A DNA stretch of 64,000 nt, taken from the NCBI GenBank assembly GCA_040904925.1, contig JBBDSP010000027.1, positions 16,331-80,330 on the forward strand, given 5' to 3'. Shown piece by piece: positions 45,266-54,572 of the stretch. The notes beneath the pieces were generated by a model. It had not been told where the DNA came from, searched no databases, and was given only the letters and a program-made list of their open reading frames with translations. The DNA is from Gracilimonas sp040904925 (lineage in GTDB: Bacteria; Bacteroidota; Rhodothermia; Balneolales; Balneolaceae). Made by a program: the position numbers and the translations under genes. Each line of letters begins with the position of its first letter. The first letter of the stretch is position 1.

Positions 45266-46531
45266 ATGGATCATAAGTTAGACCAAAAAATTCTCGATCA
45301 GCTTAAGCAGTGCAGTAAAGACGAAGCCTCATTATCAAAATTAGAAGAGTTATATTTCGAGCTTCAGGGCCGATATCAGGATCTCAAAAAGCAACTTTCA
45401 TTAGTTGAACAGGCAATTAAATACGATTATGATTCCATTCTGATCACGGATCTTGACCTTGAGAAGCCGGGGCCAAAGATCGTGTATGTTAACGACGGTT
45501 TCACTAAGATGACCGGTTATAGAAAAGAGGAAGTAATAGGTAAAACCCCGCGTATTTTACAAGGCGAAAAAACAGATCGTCATGTACTTGACAGGCTTAA
45601 AGAGAGACTTATTGAAGGGCAGGCATTTTTTGGACACACGGTAAATTATAGAAAAGACGGAACCGAATTTATCAATCAGTGGGATATTCATCCGCTTACC
45701 AACAAAAACGGGGAGATCACGCACTGGGTTTCCTATCAGAGAGATATTACAGACCGAAAAGAATCAAGTAAGCTGGTCTTCGATGGCAACCTCGATTTTG
45801 ATAACTTGGTTGAAGAGTCTAAAAAAACCTTTGTCGATCTTGATGTTCAGGGGAACATCATTTCCTCCAACAGTTCCTTTAAAAATTTACTGGGATACGA
45901 TGCTGATGAGTTGAAAACTGTTAAGGTTTGGGAGATGGTTATAGAAGAAGATCAAAATGAAATGAGAGATCTTTTTGCTGACTTCAACCCCAATAAAATT
46001 GGAGAAGATGCATACCCATGGACCTTCAAACAAAAAAATGGTGAAACGGTAAAATTAGAAGGCCACATAAATCATTTTGTAAATAATGATGAAACTATCA
46101 TTCGAATTCATTTCGAAAATCTTTCTTTACGGGACCGCATTATTGAGACCTTGAAGAAAAAGAAAAACGAATTCCAGGATATCGTTGGAAAAAAAGATGA
46201 GTTCTCTATTCGTTTTGTATTGACGGATGATGGTAAAACCGGTTGTAAATTTGTATCCGACGGTTTTAAATCTGTTACCGGATTAAATCCTGATGAGGTT
46301 ATTGGAAAAGGAATGAAAGGAGTTGTCCATGCAGACGATCATGACGCCGTTGAAAAAGCCCTTGAAAATGCTTTCAATGGTAATCCGTCAAGCATAAGCT
46401 GTAAATATAGAACCTCGCAAGGAGACTATATTTCAGTGATCCAGTCTTTTAAACCTGATTATGGAGAAAATGGAAAAATTGTAGAAAGCGTGAAAAGCGT
46501 AGCCATGATCGAATTAGAAGTAGAAAATTAG
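45266..46531 (+). CDS. PAS-only sensory protein (three PAS domains)
   Basis: A 421-residue cytoplasmic protein with three PAS domains and no visible output domain. PAS1 (about 45-165) follows the LOV plan closely (YVNDGFTKMTGY, NYRKDGTEFINQ, YQRDITDRK), but the flavin-adduct position NCRFLQ reads TPRILQ, so it lacks the photoactive Cys. PAS2 (about 185-290) and PAS3 (about 305-415) follow. It probably passes a signal by binding a partner kinase such as those downstream. ATG at 45266 is preferred over TTG at 45257. Confidence 0.85.
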   Translation: MDHKLDQKILDQLKQCSKDEASLSKLEELYFELQGRYQDLKKQLSLVEQAIKYDYDSILITDLDLEKPGPKIVYVNDGFTKMTGYRKEEVIGKTPRILQGEKTDRHVLDRLKERLIEGQAFFGHTVNYRKDGTEFINQWDIHPLTNKNGEITHWVSYQRDITDRKESSKLVFDGNLDFDNLVEESKKTFVDLDVQGNIISSNSSFKNLLGYDADELKTVKVWEMVIEEDQNEMRDLFADFNPNKIGEDAYPWTFKQKNGETVKLEGHINHFVNNDETIIRIHFENLSLRDRIIETLKKKKNEFQDIVGKKDEFSIRFVLTDDGKTGCKFVSDGFKSVTGLNPDEVIGKGMKGVVHADDHDAVEKALENAFNGNPSSISCKYRTSQGDYISVIQSFKPDYGENGKIVESVKSVAMIELEVEN

Positions 46532-46552
46532 TCTCAATCACCCATCATTCTC

Positions 46553-46579
46553 AAAAGCCCGCCAAAGTGCGGGCTTTTT
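46553..46579 (+). terminator. Terminator after the PAS-only gene
   Basis: AAAGCCCGC and GCGGGCTTT arms around CAAAGT, followed by TTTC. Confidence 0.85.
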
Positions 46580-46619
46580 CTTTATGCAGAAGTAATGAAG
46601 CCTTATATTTAAAACAAAA

Positions 46620-47048
46620 ATGAATATTCAAGAAACAGAAGATAGAATTATAAGAGAGTTTGAACTGCTGCAGGACTGGCAGGAACGCTACAAGTACATC
46701 ATCAAGCTCGGAGACAAACTGGAGCCATTATCTGACGAATACAAGACGGAAGATAACCTTGTGAAAGGATGCCAAAGTCAGGTTTGGTTAACCGCTGAGG
46801 TTAAAGATGGAAAAGTGATCTTTAAAGCAGACAGTGATGCCGCTATAACCAAAGGCTTGGTTTCTTTGATGATCCGGTTCTATTCGGAAAGAGAGCCTGA
46901 AGTAATTTTAAATACCCCCCCTTCCTTTATAGATAAAATTGGGATGGCCAAGCATTTGTCACCAACACGCGCAAATGGATTAGCTTCCATGGTGAAACAG
47001 ATGAAAATTTACGCCATGGCCTTTAAATCCCAAAAAACGTTATCGTAA
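46620..47048 (+). CDS. sufE: SufE family Fe-S cluster assembly sulfur acceptor
   Basis: A 142-residue SufE-like protein. It accepts persulfide sulfur from the cysteine desulfurase SufS; the acceptor Cys is in VKGCQSQVWLTAEV (about residue 51). The N-terminal helix WQERYKYIIKLGDKLEPL is typical. No other suf gene is in the window. It has its own upstream terminator and is separated from the next kinase gene by 56 nt. Confidence 0.94.
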   Translation: MNIQETEDRIIREFELLQDWQERYKYIIKLGDKLEPLSDEYKTEDNLVKGCQSQVWLTAEVKDGKVIFKADSDAAITKGLVSLMIRFYSEREPEVILNTPPSFIDKIGMAKHLSPTRANGLASMVKQMKIYAMAFKSQKTLS

Positions 47049-47104
47049 TCTAATTGTAAGGCTCAGAATAATTGGTTTAATTCCCTCTCTAATGGGGGTT
47101 AATA

Positions 47105-48943
47105 ATGGATATGAGCAAAAAATTCTCTCTTACAGGTATATCAGATATTGCCCTTGGTAAAGATCTTAGGGCAGATGATGAGATCGTAGGGAAAAAAGCC
47201 GGGATGACAGTTTTAAATTCTGTCTCTTTTTTCCTGGCCGGGGTATCAATACTGTTTCTTGTAGCTTTTCAGATCAATGAATCTGTATCACTTACATGGT
47301 TTTTCCTTTCTGAAGCCATCGCATTTCTTTTAATTCCGCTTCTTGCTCGTCAGGGTTTTGAGAAGGCAGCAAAGATGCTTCTCATTGCTTATGCAGATAT
47401 CGGTATTGTGATTTTAAGTGCTGTTTTTGGCGGAGATGCAATGATACAAGCTTTCTTTATTCCAGCAATGGGATTGTCGATCCTGCTTTTTGACAATACC
47501 CAGGTATATCTGAGAAACGTGGGTATTCTGCTTTCCATACTGTCTTACTTTATATTGGATTACATTATTTTTGACAGGATCAATATTTCTGAAAGCGGGT
47601 TTTCTTTAGTAAGATGGGCTGTTTTAACCGGCTCATTTGTAACTACTTGGCTGATCTTTAATACATTCTCTCAGTTCAAAGAAAATGCAGAGCAGCAGAC
47701 CATTGAATTGCTTGAAAAAGAAAAAGAACTAAATCAGGAGCTTAGCCAAAAGCAGGAAAAGCTGGAAACATATATCGGTCAGCTTGAAGTGGCTACTGAA
47801 GAGCTTGCCAAAAGCACAAAGGCTAAATCCGAGTTTTTAGCTACCATGAGTCATGAGATCAGAACGCCTATGAACGCTATTCTGGGAATGACCCATTTAT
47901 TAAAGCAAGACAGCCCCCGTAAAGATCAGGTTGAACCTATTAATATCCTTGATTTTTCAGGAAAAACTCTGTTGTCGCTTATCGACGATGTACTTGACTT
48001 TTCAAAAATAGAAGCCGGTAAAATTGAGTTTGAAAGTATTGAATTCGAGCTCGATAAGCTTATTGATGTCATCATGGAAAGTTTTAAAGCGTCAGCCTCA
48101 AAAAAGGGAATAGAGCTTGTAAATAGTATTGATGAGAATACCCGAAACACTCTAATTGGTGATCCTGCGAGACTGACTCAGATATTGAATAACCTTGTGA
48201 GTAATGCACTGAAGTTTACAGAGGACGGGGAAGTGAAATTAGCGGTAGAAACCGTAGGTGATTATGATGATGCGGTAAGACTGAGGTTCTCGGTTATAGA
48301 TACCGGAATTGGGATTGAAGAAGACAGGCTTGATACGATCTTCGAAAGCTTCACTCAGGCCAGCCAGAACACTAAGAGATTGTTTGGGGGCACCGGGCTC
48401 GGCCTCACCATCAGCAAGCAATTAACAGAGCTTCAAGGTGGTCAGATCACCGTAGAAAGTGAAGAGGGTAAAGGAAGTACTTTCATGGTAGAGATTACCT
48501 TTGATAAGGCCGTAGATAAAAGTGAAGTTGAAGAGGTTGTTCAAAAAGAAAATACAAGCGATGGTAATACTGGCTTAAAGGTTTTACTGGCAGAAGACAA
48601 TGTAGTAAACCAAAAAGTGATGATCCGGTTTTTGGAGCGATGGAACATTGAAATGGTGGTTGTAAATAATGGATTAGAGGTATTGGAAGCGATGCAGGAT
48701 CACCACTTTGATGTGATATTGATGGATCTTCAGATGCCTAAAATGGATGGCTATGAAGCCACTGAACAGATCAGAAAGCTGGACGATCCATATAAGCGGA
48801 AAACACCTATCATCGCATTGACTGCTGCTGCCCTAACAGAAGTTCGGGAAAAAGTATACGCCGCCGGTATGAATGACTTCGTTACCAAGCCATTCAATCC
48901 TGAAGAGCTGGAGCAGAAATTATTTGCTTACGCTGATAAATAA
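47105..48943 (+). CDS. Hybrid sensor histidine kinase/receiver
   Basis: A 612-residue membrane sensor. Five to six N-terminal membrane helices (about 30-195) lead through a coiled coil (195-240) to the HisKA domain (FLATMSHEIRTPMNAILGM, phospho-His), a complete HATPase domain (N box NNLVSNALKF, G1 DTGIGI, G2 GTGLGLTIS) and a C-terminal receiver (VLLAEDNVVNQ, phospho-Asp in LMDLQMPKMDG, TKPF Lys). There is no periplasmic domain, so it senses a membrane or cytoplasmic cue. It is the only plus-strand kinase of the island. Confidence 0.94.
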   Translation: MDMSKKFSLTGISDIALGKDLRADDEIVGKKAGMTVLNSVSFFLAGVSILFLVAFQINESVSLTWFFLSEAIAFLLIPLLARQGFEKAAKMLLIAYADIGIVILSAVFGGDAMIQAFFIPAMGLSILLFDNTQVYLRNVGILLSILSYFILDYIIFDRINISESGFSLVRWAVLTGSFVTTWLIFNTFSQFKENAEQQTIELLEKEKELNQELSQKQEKLETYIGQLEVATEELAKSTKAKSEFLATMSHEIRTPMNAILGMTHLLKQDSPRKDQVEPINILDFSGKTLLSLIDDVLDFSKIEAGKIEFESIEFELDKLIDVIMESFKASASKKGIELVNSIDENTRNTLIGDPARLTQILNNLVSNALKFTEDGEVKLAVETVGDYDDAVRLRFSVIDTGIGIEEDRLDTIFESFTQASQNTKRLFGGTGLGLTISKQLTELQGGQITVESEEGKGSTFMVEITFDKAVDKSEVEEVVQKENTSDGNTGLKVLLAEDNVVNQKVMIRFLERWNIEMVVVNNGLEVLEAMQDHHFDVILMDLQMPKMDGYEATEQIRKLDDPYKRKTPIIALTAAALTEVREKVYAAGMNDFVTKPFNPEELEQKLFAYADK

Positions 48944-49528
48944 CTGAATCATCCTGTATTGAACGTGCAGAGGTTTAGATTTGAGATTGAAAGCCCCGTT
49001 TTCCCCACCAATTTGTTATCCTTGTAGATGTCATGTAATTCGTTGACAAACAGAGACAGGTGACAAGGAAAAAATATCAACTCCAGCTTTGCCTTTTCGA
49101 CCGGAATGAACGAACCCCAATTGGGTGAGTGAAGCGGAGAAATCTAACGAGGCGCAATTAAAGCAGCAATGACAACTACCCCTTTTTTTAGATTTGTCGA
49201 CTCCGTTTGCTTGCTACGCTGCGCAAAGCTCCGCTCGAAAGGACAAATCGGGATGGGTTGCTATGAAAAATATGTCAAAAATGTCACCGAATCATTTAAG
49301 ATCTATAATCCTGATCCAGAATCCTCGGGACGAAGGATATATGCGGTTAATGTCTCGTTGTTTTTATATGCGAATAAACAATGTAGTGGCAACTACGTTG
49401 TGAACGCCAGCTTAAAAGCTCCGCAATAGGCGAGATCCTTTATTTCATTTCAGGATGACCTTAAGATATAAGGAGTAATTTTTTTAAAATATGAAAGTAT
49501 AGAACTTTAAACCCGAGACTGGGACTAA
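48944..49528. other. Repeat-rich intergenic region
   Basis: No supported gene between the convergent hybrid kinase and the GAF kinase. It holds the composite repeat at 49025-49247; 49248-49528 shows nothing beyond A/T-rich sequence. Confidence 0.6.
49025..49247. repeat. Composite intergenic repeat
   Basis: Terminus 49025-49051 (TAGATGTCATGTAATTCG...) is related to those at 35467 and 54030. It is followed by an inverted pair TTTGCCTTTTCGA (49088-49100) and TCGAAAGGACAAA (49235-49247), matching 11 of 13. Confidence 0.7.
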
Positions 49529-49566
49529 AGAAAAAAGAGCCGCCCCGTATCAGGGAGCGACTCTTG
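49529..49566 (-). terminator. Terminator of the PAS/GAF kinase operon
   Basis: On the minus strand AAGAGTCGCTCCC and GGGGCGGCTCTT arms are followed by TTTTTTC, 35 nt after the GAF kinase stop. Confidence 0.82.
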
Positions 49567-49600
49567 GTTTTTCGGGGTACAAATGAAACTTTTAAGTTTG

Positions 49601-50824
49601 TTAATTCTCCGGTATCTCAATATGGAAGATCGTGCCTTCTCCTTCCTTGCTTTCCACTTTTATTGTGCCGTGATGAAGTTCTACATAACTCTTAACGATC
49701 GGTAAGCCCATTCCGGTACTTATCTCGCCTTGCGTGCCCTGTCTTTGATGACTTTTATTCTTTTCAAAAATACCGGGCAGAAATTTTTCAGGGATTCCTA
49801 TTCCGGTATCAGAAACTTTGCAATACAATGTATTTTGGTCGGGGCCTTTAAACTCAGTTGAAACCTCAATGGTATCACCATTAGAACTAAACTTCAGTGC
49901 ATTTGAGATCAGGTTACTGACAATGAGTTTGAACTTTTCGTTATCAATCCTGAACGATCTTGAGGTGTCCAAATTAGATTTAATCTCGACTTTTTTTGCT
50001 TCTGCAAGCGGCGTATAAATATGAATGAGGTCACTGATAGTTTCCTGTAAGTCAACATCATCAAGTATAAGCTTGGATTCACCGTGCTGTAAAGAATTTG
50101 AAACAAGTTCCCCGGTGTAATTGATAAGTTTTCGGCCGCTTAACTCGATCATTTTTAGAAATTGGGACAACTCTTCCCGATCCCCATCCCAATTATTTAG
50201 AAGATAATTGGCCGCACCGACGATACCGTTAATAGGGCTTTTTATATCGTGGTTTACAGCTCTTAAAAAATGATCCTTTTCACGGTTTAATTTTTCTAAT
50301 TCACTTTGTTGTTTGCGCAATTCAAGCCGGGCAATGATCTCATTGGCCAGGGTCTGAAGTGCTTTTCGCTGGTCTTTGGTAAGTTTCTTTGGCTTATAGT
50401 CGAGGACACACAACGCTCCAATATTATATCCATCAGGGGTTGTTAGCGGGTATCCGCTATATGATCGATAATTGGGGGCATCCTTTACAAAAGTCATGTT
50501 CTTGAATCTATCATCTTTGGTAAGATCCTGAACTTCAAAATTCTCATTTCTCAATATGGTATACTGGCATACGGTTTCGTTCCTTGAAGTAGACTCTTTT
50601 TTAGCACCATAGGCGGCTTTTGACCACTGCCGGTTATGATCTAGTAAATTGATCAATGAGACAGGGCTTCCTGTTATTAAAGCTGCCAACTCTACAAGAG
50701 AGTCAAACTCGCCTTCGGGAAGGGTGTCTAAAATATCGTATTCATCAAGTCTTGCCTGACGTTCCTTTTCATTTACAGGAATCACACTGTTTTGAGAGTC
50801 ACCTTTATTAACAAGCTTCAGCAT
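49601..50824 (-). CDS. GAF-domain sensor histidine kinase
   Basis: A 407-residue soluble kinase. The N-terminal GAF domain (about 25-170; RLDEYDILDTLPEGEFDSLVELAALI, then SGYPLTTPDGYNIGALCVLD) is followed by a coiled coil, HisKA (AVNHDIKSPINGIVGAANYLL, phospho-His) and a complete HATPase domain (SNLISNALKF, DTGIGIPEKF, GMGLPIVKSYV). It begins 10 nt after the six-PAS protein gene, so the two are co-transcribed. Because its partner's ATP site looks degraded, this kinase could supply the catalytic activity for the pair (inference). Confidence 0.93.
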   Translation of the reverse strand: MLKLVNKGDSQNSVIPVNEKERQARLDEYDILDTLPEGEFDSLVELAALITGSPVSLINLLDHNRQWSKAAYGAKKESTSRNETVCQYTILRNENFEVQDLTKDDRFKNMTFVKDAPNYRSYSGYPLTTPDGYNIGALCVLDYKPKKLTKDQRKALQTLANEIIARLELRKQQSELEKLNREKDHFLRAVNHDIKSPINGIVGAANYLLNNWDGDREELSQFLKMIELSGRKLINYTGELVSNSLQHGESKLILDDVDLQETISDLIHIYTPLAEAKKVEIKSNLDTSRSFRIDNEKFKLIVSNLISNALKFSSNGDTIEVSTEFKGPDQNTLYCKVSDTGIGIPEKFLPGIFEKNKSHQRQGTQGEISTGMGLPIVKSYVELHHGTIKVESKEGEGTIFHIEIPEN

Positions 50825-50834
50825 TATTTTTAGG

Positions 50835-53795
50835 TTAGTTATTTAAGGCGTTGTGAGGTCCTTTGAGTTCACGTTTGGCAAAACTGACAGAGAGGGTACT
50901 ATGTTTATCTTTTGTGATCTTCATATTACCGTGTATTTGCTTAAGCAACACATCTATAAGTTCAAAGTGCAGGCTTTCTTTAGAATCTTTTGCATTCTCA
51001 AAATAGGATAGAAGTTCTCTTTCGCCTTCAATGATTTTGATGAGAACTGTTTCTCCATCTTCCCTGAGTTCAAAAGTATATCCGGCAGTACCATCTCCAT
51101 ATACCTTACTATTGATCTCTTTGAGGGTGTTGATGATCTCATTAAGCAACATGCCGGCAGGAATAGCCTGATTTACATTTAATATGATGTCATCGAGTAC
51201 ATATTCTTTGAAAATAGAAGAATCATTGATGGCTTCTGAACCACTCATGCTTTCCAGGTAATTCTTGAAATTAACGTGAGACAAGCTCTCATTTTTGTAT
51301 AAGAGTTCATGGATCTTAGCAATAGAAGTGATCCGAGACTGAGTTGATGTCAAATGTTTTATCACTTCTTTATTGTCGCTTGCCATCAGATCGAGCTCAA
51401 GCAAACCGGAAATTATGGCAAGGTTATTCTTAACCCTGTGGTGAACTTCGCCAAGTAATATATTCTTTTCAGTCAGTGAATTTTCTATAATATTTCTGGC
51501 TTCAACCTGCTCGGTCACATCAATAGCTTGTACAAAAATGTCATAGACCTGGCCATTTTCATCCCGTAAAGGCTTGTACACAAAGTTGAGATAATGTGTT
51601 TCTAACTCTTCGCCTTTTTTGAAGTACACTTCTTTTTCATTGAAGAAGACCGGTTTACCTTCGCTATAGCATTCATCAAGCAGTTGAATAAATCCCTGTC
51701 TAGTTAATTCAGGGAGGACTTCTTCAACTGATCTGCCAATCAAATCGGTTTTGCCAACTAATGTCCTGTAAGTTTCATTAACAAAGGTGAATTTGTGGTT
51801 TTCTCCTTCAAGCATGGCAATTGCGGAAGGGGCTTCCTCAAACATATCTTCCATGTGAAGACGTGCTTTTTTTTCTGTCTCAAGAAGGCCTATAATTTGA
51901 TTCTCCAGCTCTTTACGTTCCGAAATATCAACGTACATGCCATAGATGGCTATAATTTCGCCATCAATTTCAACGGGAACTCCACCAACTAATACGGGGA
52001 CTTCCTTGCCTTGTTTATTTATCCGGAGAGCCTCGGTTTGGAAACTGTCTCCTGTAAAGCTTAAATGAGAGAGAGCCTTACCTTGTTTATCCATATTTTC
52101 AGGAACGATGGTTTTGTTAAGCTCTTTACCCTGAATATCACACTGAGTGTATCCAAATATATTCTCAAAACTTTTGTTCACACTTTTGACGGTGCCATCG
52201 GCATTAACTAATGCAATACCAACAGGAGAGTTAAAGAATAACTGGTTCAATAACTTTGAATTTTTATTTTTCTCTGACTCTATTTCTTTCAGATCATTGC
52301 GGTTCAGTCCACCTCCAACTATATAAGTTTCTCCATTTTGCTTAAAACTGGTTCCGCTGATCAGATAGTGAACAGTTTGGCCATCCTTGGCGAGGCAGCG
52401 AATTTCAGCACTTACTCTTTCACCTTTAAATTCACCCTTTAGAATAGTATCCAGCATTGGGCGATCTTCGATGTGGATCAGATCCATTACATTGGAAACA
52501 GCTAATTCGCGGGCGGTATAACCAAGGTCGGTTTCAAGTAAATTGTTCCAGCGAAGCATATCCCCATTGGTGTTGAAGACAAAGAATGCGGTTGGTAAAC
52601 TTGAAATGGCAGACTCTGTAAATTCTTTTTCTTCAATGAGCTGTTGCTCTATGGCCTTCCGGGCAGAGATGTCCTTAACATTGATAATAGTTTTTTCGGT
52701 ACCGTCTTCGGCTTTAAAAATGACAGAGCTTATTTCAACGGAAATTTTCCGCCCATCTTTATGAGTGAATTCAACCTCTCCGGTAAAACTCCCATCTTCC
52801 CTTCTCTTCTCAAGAGCTTTTTTATTAATAGGGTGGTTTGAGTCAAAGATTATATCACGGTATTGGCCTTCCAGCTCATCAGCCGTGTACCCTAACATAT
52901 CACAGGCAGCCGGGTTGACCAAAAGTATTTGGCCATTCGGCCTGCCTATGATTGTTCCTTCCAGGGTATTGTTGAACTGCAGCTTATACTGCTGTTCAGT
53001 ACTCTTTAATGCCAGCTCTGCTGTTTTTTTGTCAGAAATGTCTTTAAAAGCCCAGCTGGTTATTTGTTCGCCATTTTCATTACGAAATAAATTCACGCTT
53101 AACTCGATGGGAAGTGCATTCCCATTAGCAGTCAGGATTTCTCGTTCTCCTAAAAAATGACCTTCGCGATTAATTTTTTTCTGTATCTGGGGAGTGTCTA
53201 AACTGATATCAAGGTAGTTTGAAATGTCAGAAAAAATAATTGCCCGGGTTGTCGTTTCAAGGATCTTACATGCTTCATTATTGGCCTCTATAACAGCATG
53301 ATTTTCATCCGTAACTAAAATTCCATAGAGGCTATTCTGAAAATGTGATTCAAATTTTTGCTGAGTCTCCTTAAGGTACTTGGTGCTTTGAATTTGGGAA
53401 CTGATGTCATCAAATACCAGCACAGCTCCTTGTCCATCACCCAGAGATTTTACGGCCACTTTGAACCATTGATGCTTCCCATGGTCGTTGAGAAAATGTT
53501 TTGTTTCGAAGGTTTTTGTTTCGCCGCTAAGAACATTTTTTATACCCAATAAAAGGCGGAGGGCAAAGTCATTGCCTTCAGCCAAAGGAGTTTGCAGGCT
53601 TTTTAATATGTTAGCTTCTAATGCTGGATGACTCCAGTTTTCTTGTGTTTCCTCTCTGAATATTTTCCACTGTGTATTAAATGCCACTACATTTCCAGTG
53701 GGATCTATGATGGCTATATGCGTGTCTAATGCATTTAATATGGCTGAGCTGATCGGGTCTAACTCAACAGTAGTATATATCTCGTATCTTTCCAT
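50835..53795 (-). CDS. Six-PAS HisKA_2-type histidine kinase with degenerate ATP site
   Basis: A 986-residue soluble sensor. Six PAS domains in tandem (starting near residues 15, 145, 265, 395, 520 and 655; for example YKLQFNNTLEGTIIGRPNG and FFNSPVGIALVNADG) precede a HisKA_2 dimerisation domain with phospho-acceptor EVHHRVKNNLAIISGLLELD. The ATP domain keeps an N box (LLNEIINTLKEI), but the G1 box reads IIEGEREL instead of DNGxG and the G2 box has no glycine pair (SLHFELIDVLL). It may not bind ATP normally. It is first in an operon with the GAF kinase. Confidence 0.88.
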   Translation of the reverse strand: MERYEIYTTVELDPISSAILNALDTHIAIIDPTGNVVAFNTQWKIFREETQENWSHPALEANILKSLQTPLAEGNDFALRLLLGIKNVLSGETKTFETKHFLNDHGKHQWFKVAVKSLGDGQGAVLVFDDISSQIQSTKYLKETQQKFESHFQNSLYGILVTDENHAVIEANNEACKILETTTRAIIFSDISNYLDISLDTPQIQKKINREGHFLGEREILTANGNALPIELSVNLFRNENGEQITSWAFKDISDKKTAELALKSTEQQYKLQFNNTLEGTIIGRPNGQILLVNPAACDMLGYTADELEGQYRDIIFDSNHPINKKALEKRREDGSFTGEVEFTHKDGRKISVEISSVIFKAEDGTEKTIINVKDISARKAIEQQLIEEKEFTESAISSLPTAFFVFNTNGDMLRWNNLLETDLGYTARELAVSNVMDLIHIEDRPMLDTILKGEFKGERVSAEIRCLAKDGQTVHYLISGTSFKQNGETYIVGGGLNRNDLKEIESEKNKNSKLLNQLFFNSPVGIALVNADGTVKSVNKSFENIFGYTQCDIQGKELNKTIVPENMDKQGKALSHLSFTGDSFQTEALRINKQGKEVPVLVGGVPVEIDGEIIAIYGMYVDISERKELENQIIGLLETEKKARLHMEDMFEEAPSAIAMLEGENHKFTFVNETYRTLVGKTDLIGRSVEEVLPELTRQGFIQLLDECYSEGKPVFFNEKEVYFKKGEELETHYLNFVYKPLRDENGQVYDIFVQAIDVTEQVEARNIIENSLTEKNILLGEVHHRVKNNLAIISGLLELDLMASDNKEVIKHLTSTQSRITSIAKIHELLYKNESLSHVNFKNYLESMSGSEAINDSSIFKEYVLDDIILNVNQAIPAGMLLNEIINTLKEINSKVYGDGTAGYTFELREDGETVLIKIIEGERELLSYFENAKDSKESLHFELIDVLLKQIHGNMKITKDKHSTLSVSFAKRELKGPHNALNN

Positions 53796-53886
53796 TGTTG
53801 TTACGATTGACCTCTAATTATTTTCTATACATAATTTACAATCTCTTACAAGCAGATGAATGACGTGAAAAGCCTAATTTTAAAAA

Positions 53887-53902
53887 TAGGTGTAAAAGCC
53901 TA
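53887..53902. promoter_or_regulatory. Candidate operator A (TAGGTGTN4RCYTA type)
   Basis: TAGGTGTAAAAGCCTA, centred about 100 nt upstream of the six-PAS gene start. Same spacing of TAGG and CCTA half-sites as at 55070. Confidence 0.5.
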
Positions 53903-53918
53903 AAATTTACCTCCCACC

Positions 53919-53934
53919 TAAGTAGAAACACCTA
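53919..53934. promoter_or_regulatory. Candidate operator B (same motif, opposite strand)
   Basis: The complement reads TAGGTGTTTCTACTTA. It is centred 32 nt, about three helical turns, from operator A. Confidence 0.5.
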
Positions 53935-54572
53935 TCTTCTGATTTGGATTGTATAGTGAATAATTAACCTCAATTCGAGATAAAAAACTTTTGTAATAAG
54001 ACAAGAGAGTTGGGCTTTGTTCATTCCTGTAGAAGTTAGATAATTCGATGACAAACCGACCCTGTAGGGGTCAAATGTTAATAGCCCAGGGTGAATCCTG
54101 TGGAACAGGATGTAACCCTGGGTTAAAGATCAATACAAGAGAACCCGAGGCTTAATTTTACTATTGGAAAAATGGCGGCCGAAGGGTTGGGCAACCATCT
54201 CTTTACGGCCGTTGTAGCCAAAGCTTCGATGACGTTTTGGACGAATACAACCACCGGGCGAAGCTTTCTATCGGTATGGATTCTTTAACCCCGGGCTGTG
54301 CCGAAAATAATTTTAACTCCTAATCACGATATCTTCGGCTTGCCCGGGGCTATTAACATATGACCCCATTCGGGGTCTGCCCCAAACAAACTGTCAACGA
54401 ATTACCTAACTTCTACAAGGATGAACGATGCTGTGAAGAATCCTGGACTTTCGGTCCAAAGCCAAACTCCTATACTTTCAGTGCGGGATGGTTTAATAGA
54501 TTTCGGGTTTAGGCCAAGAAATGACAGCAATCCCTATGGTTGTATTTTTTATAGAAGTTGGACCTGAATCAA
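53935..54572. other. Gene-free stretch containing a large inverted-repeat element
   Basis: No gene is supported. It holds the 408-bp element at 54019-54426; 54427-54572 and the short left flank show nothing recognisable. Confidence 0.65.
54019..54426. repeat. 408-bp inverted-repeat intergenic element (MITE-like)
   Basis: The left end GTTCATTCCTGTAGAAG... and the complement of the right end GTTCATCCTTGTAGAAG... match closely for about 80 nt. Each end holds a small palindrome (GACCCTGTAGGGGTC left, GACCCCATTCGGGGTC right) followed by AAATGTTAATAGCCC or its relative. The centre contains GGCGGCCGAAGGG-type and CGAAGCTTTC-type secondary stems. No open reading frame of note. Confidence 0.8.

Noticed and set aside
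45266..45800. Blue-light LOV photoreceptor
   Set aside because: The adduct-forming cysteine is replaced.
49169..49429. An 86-codon open frame between the hybrid kinase and the GAF kinase
   Set aside because: It overlaps the composite intergenic repeat, has no protein-like composition and no recognisable family.
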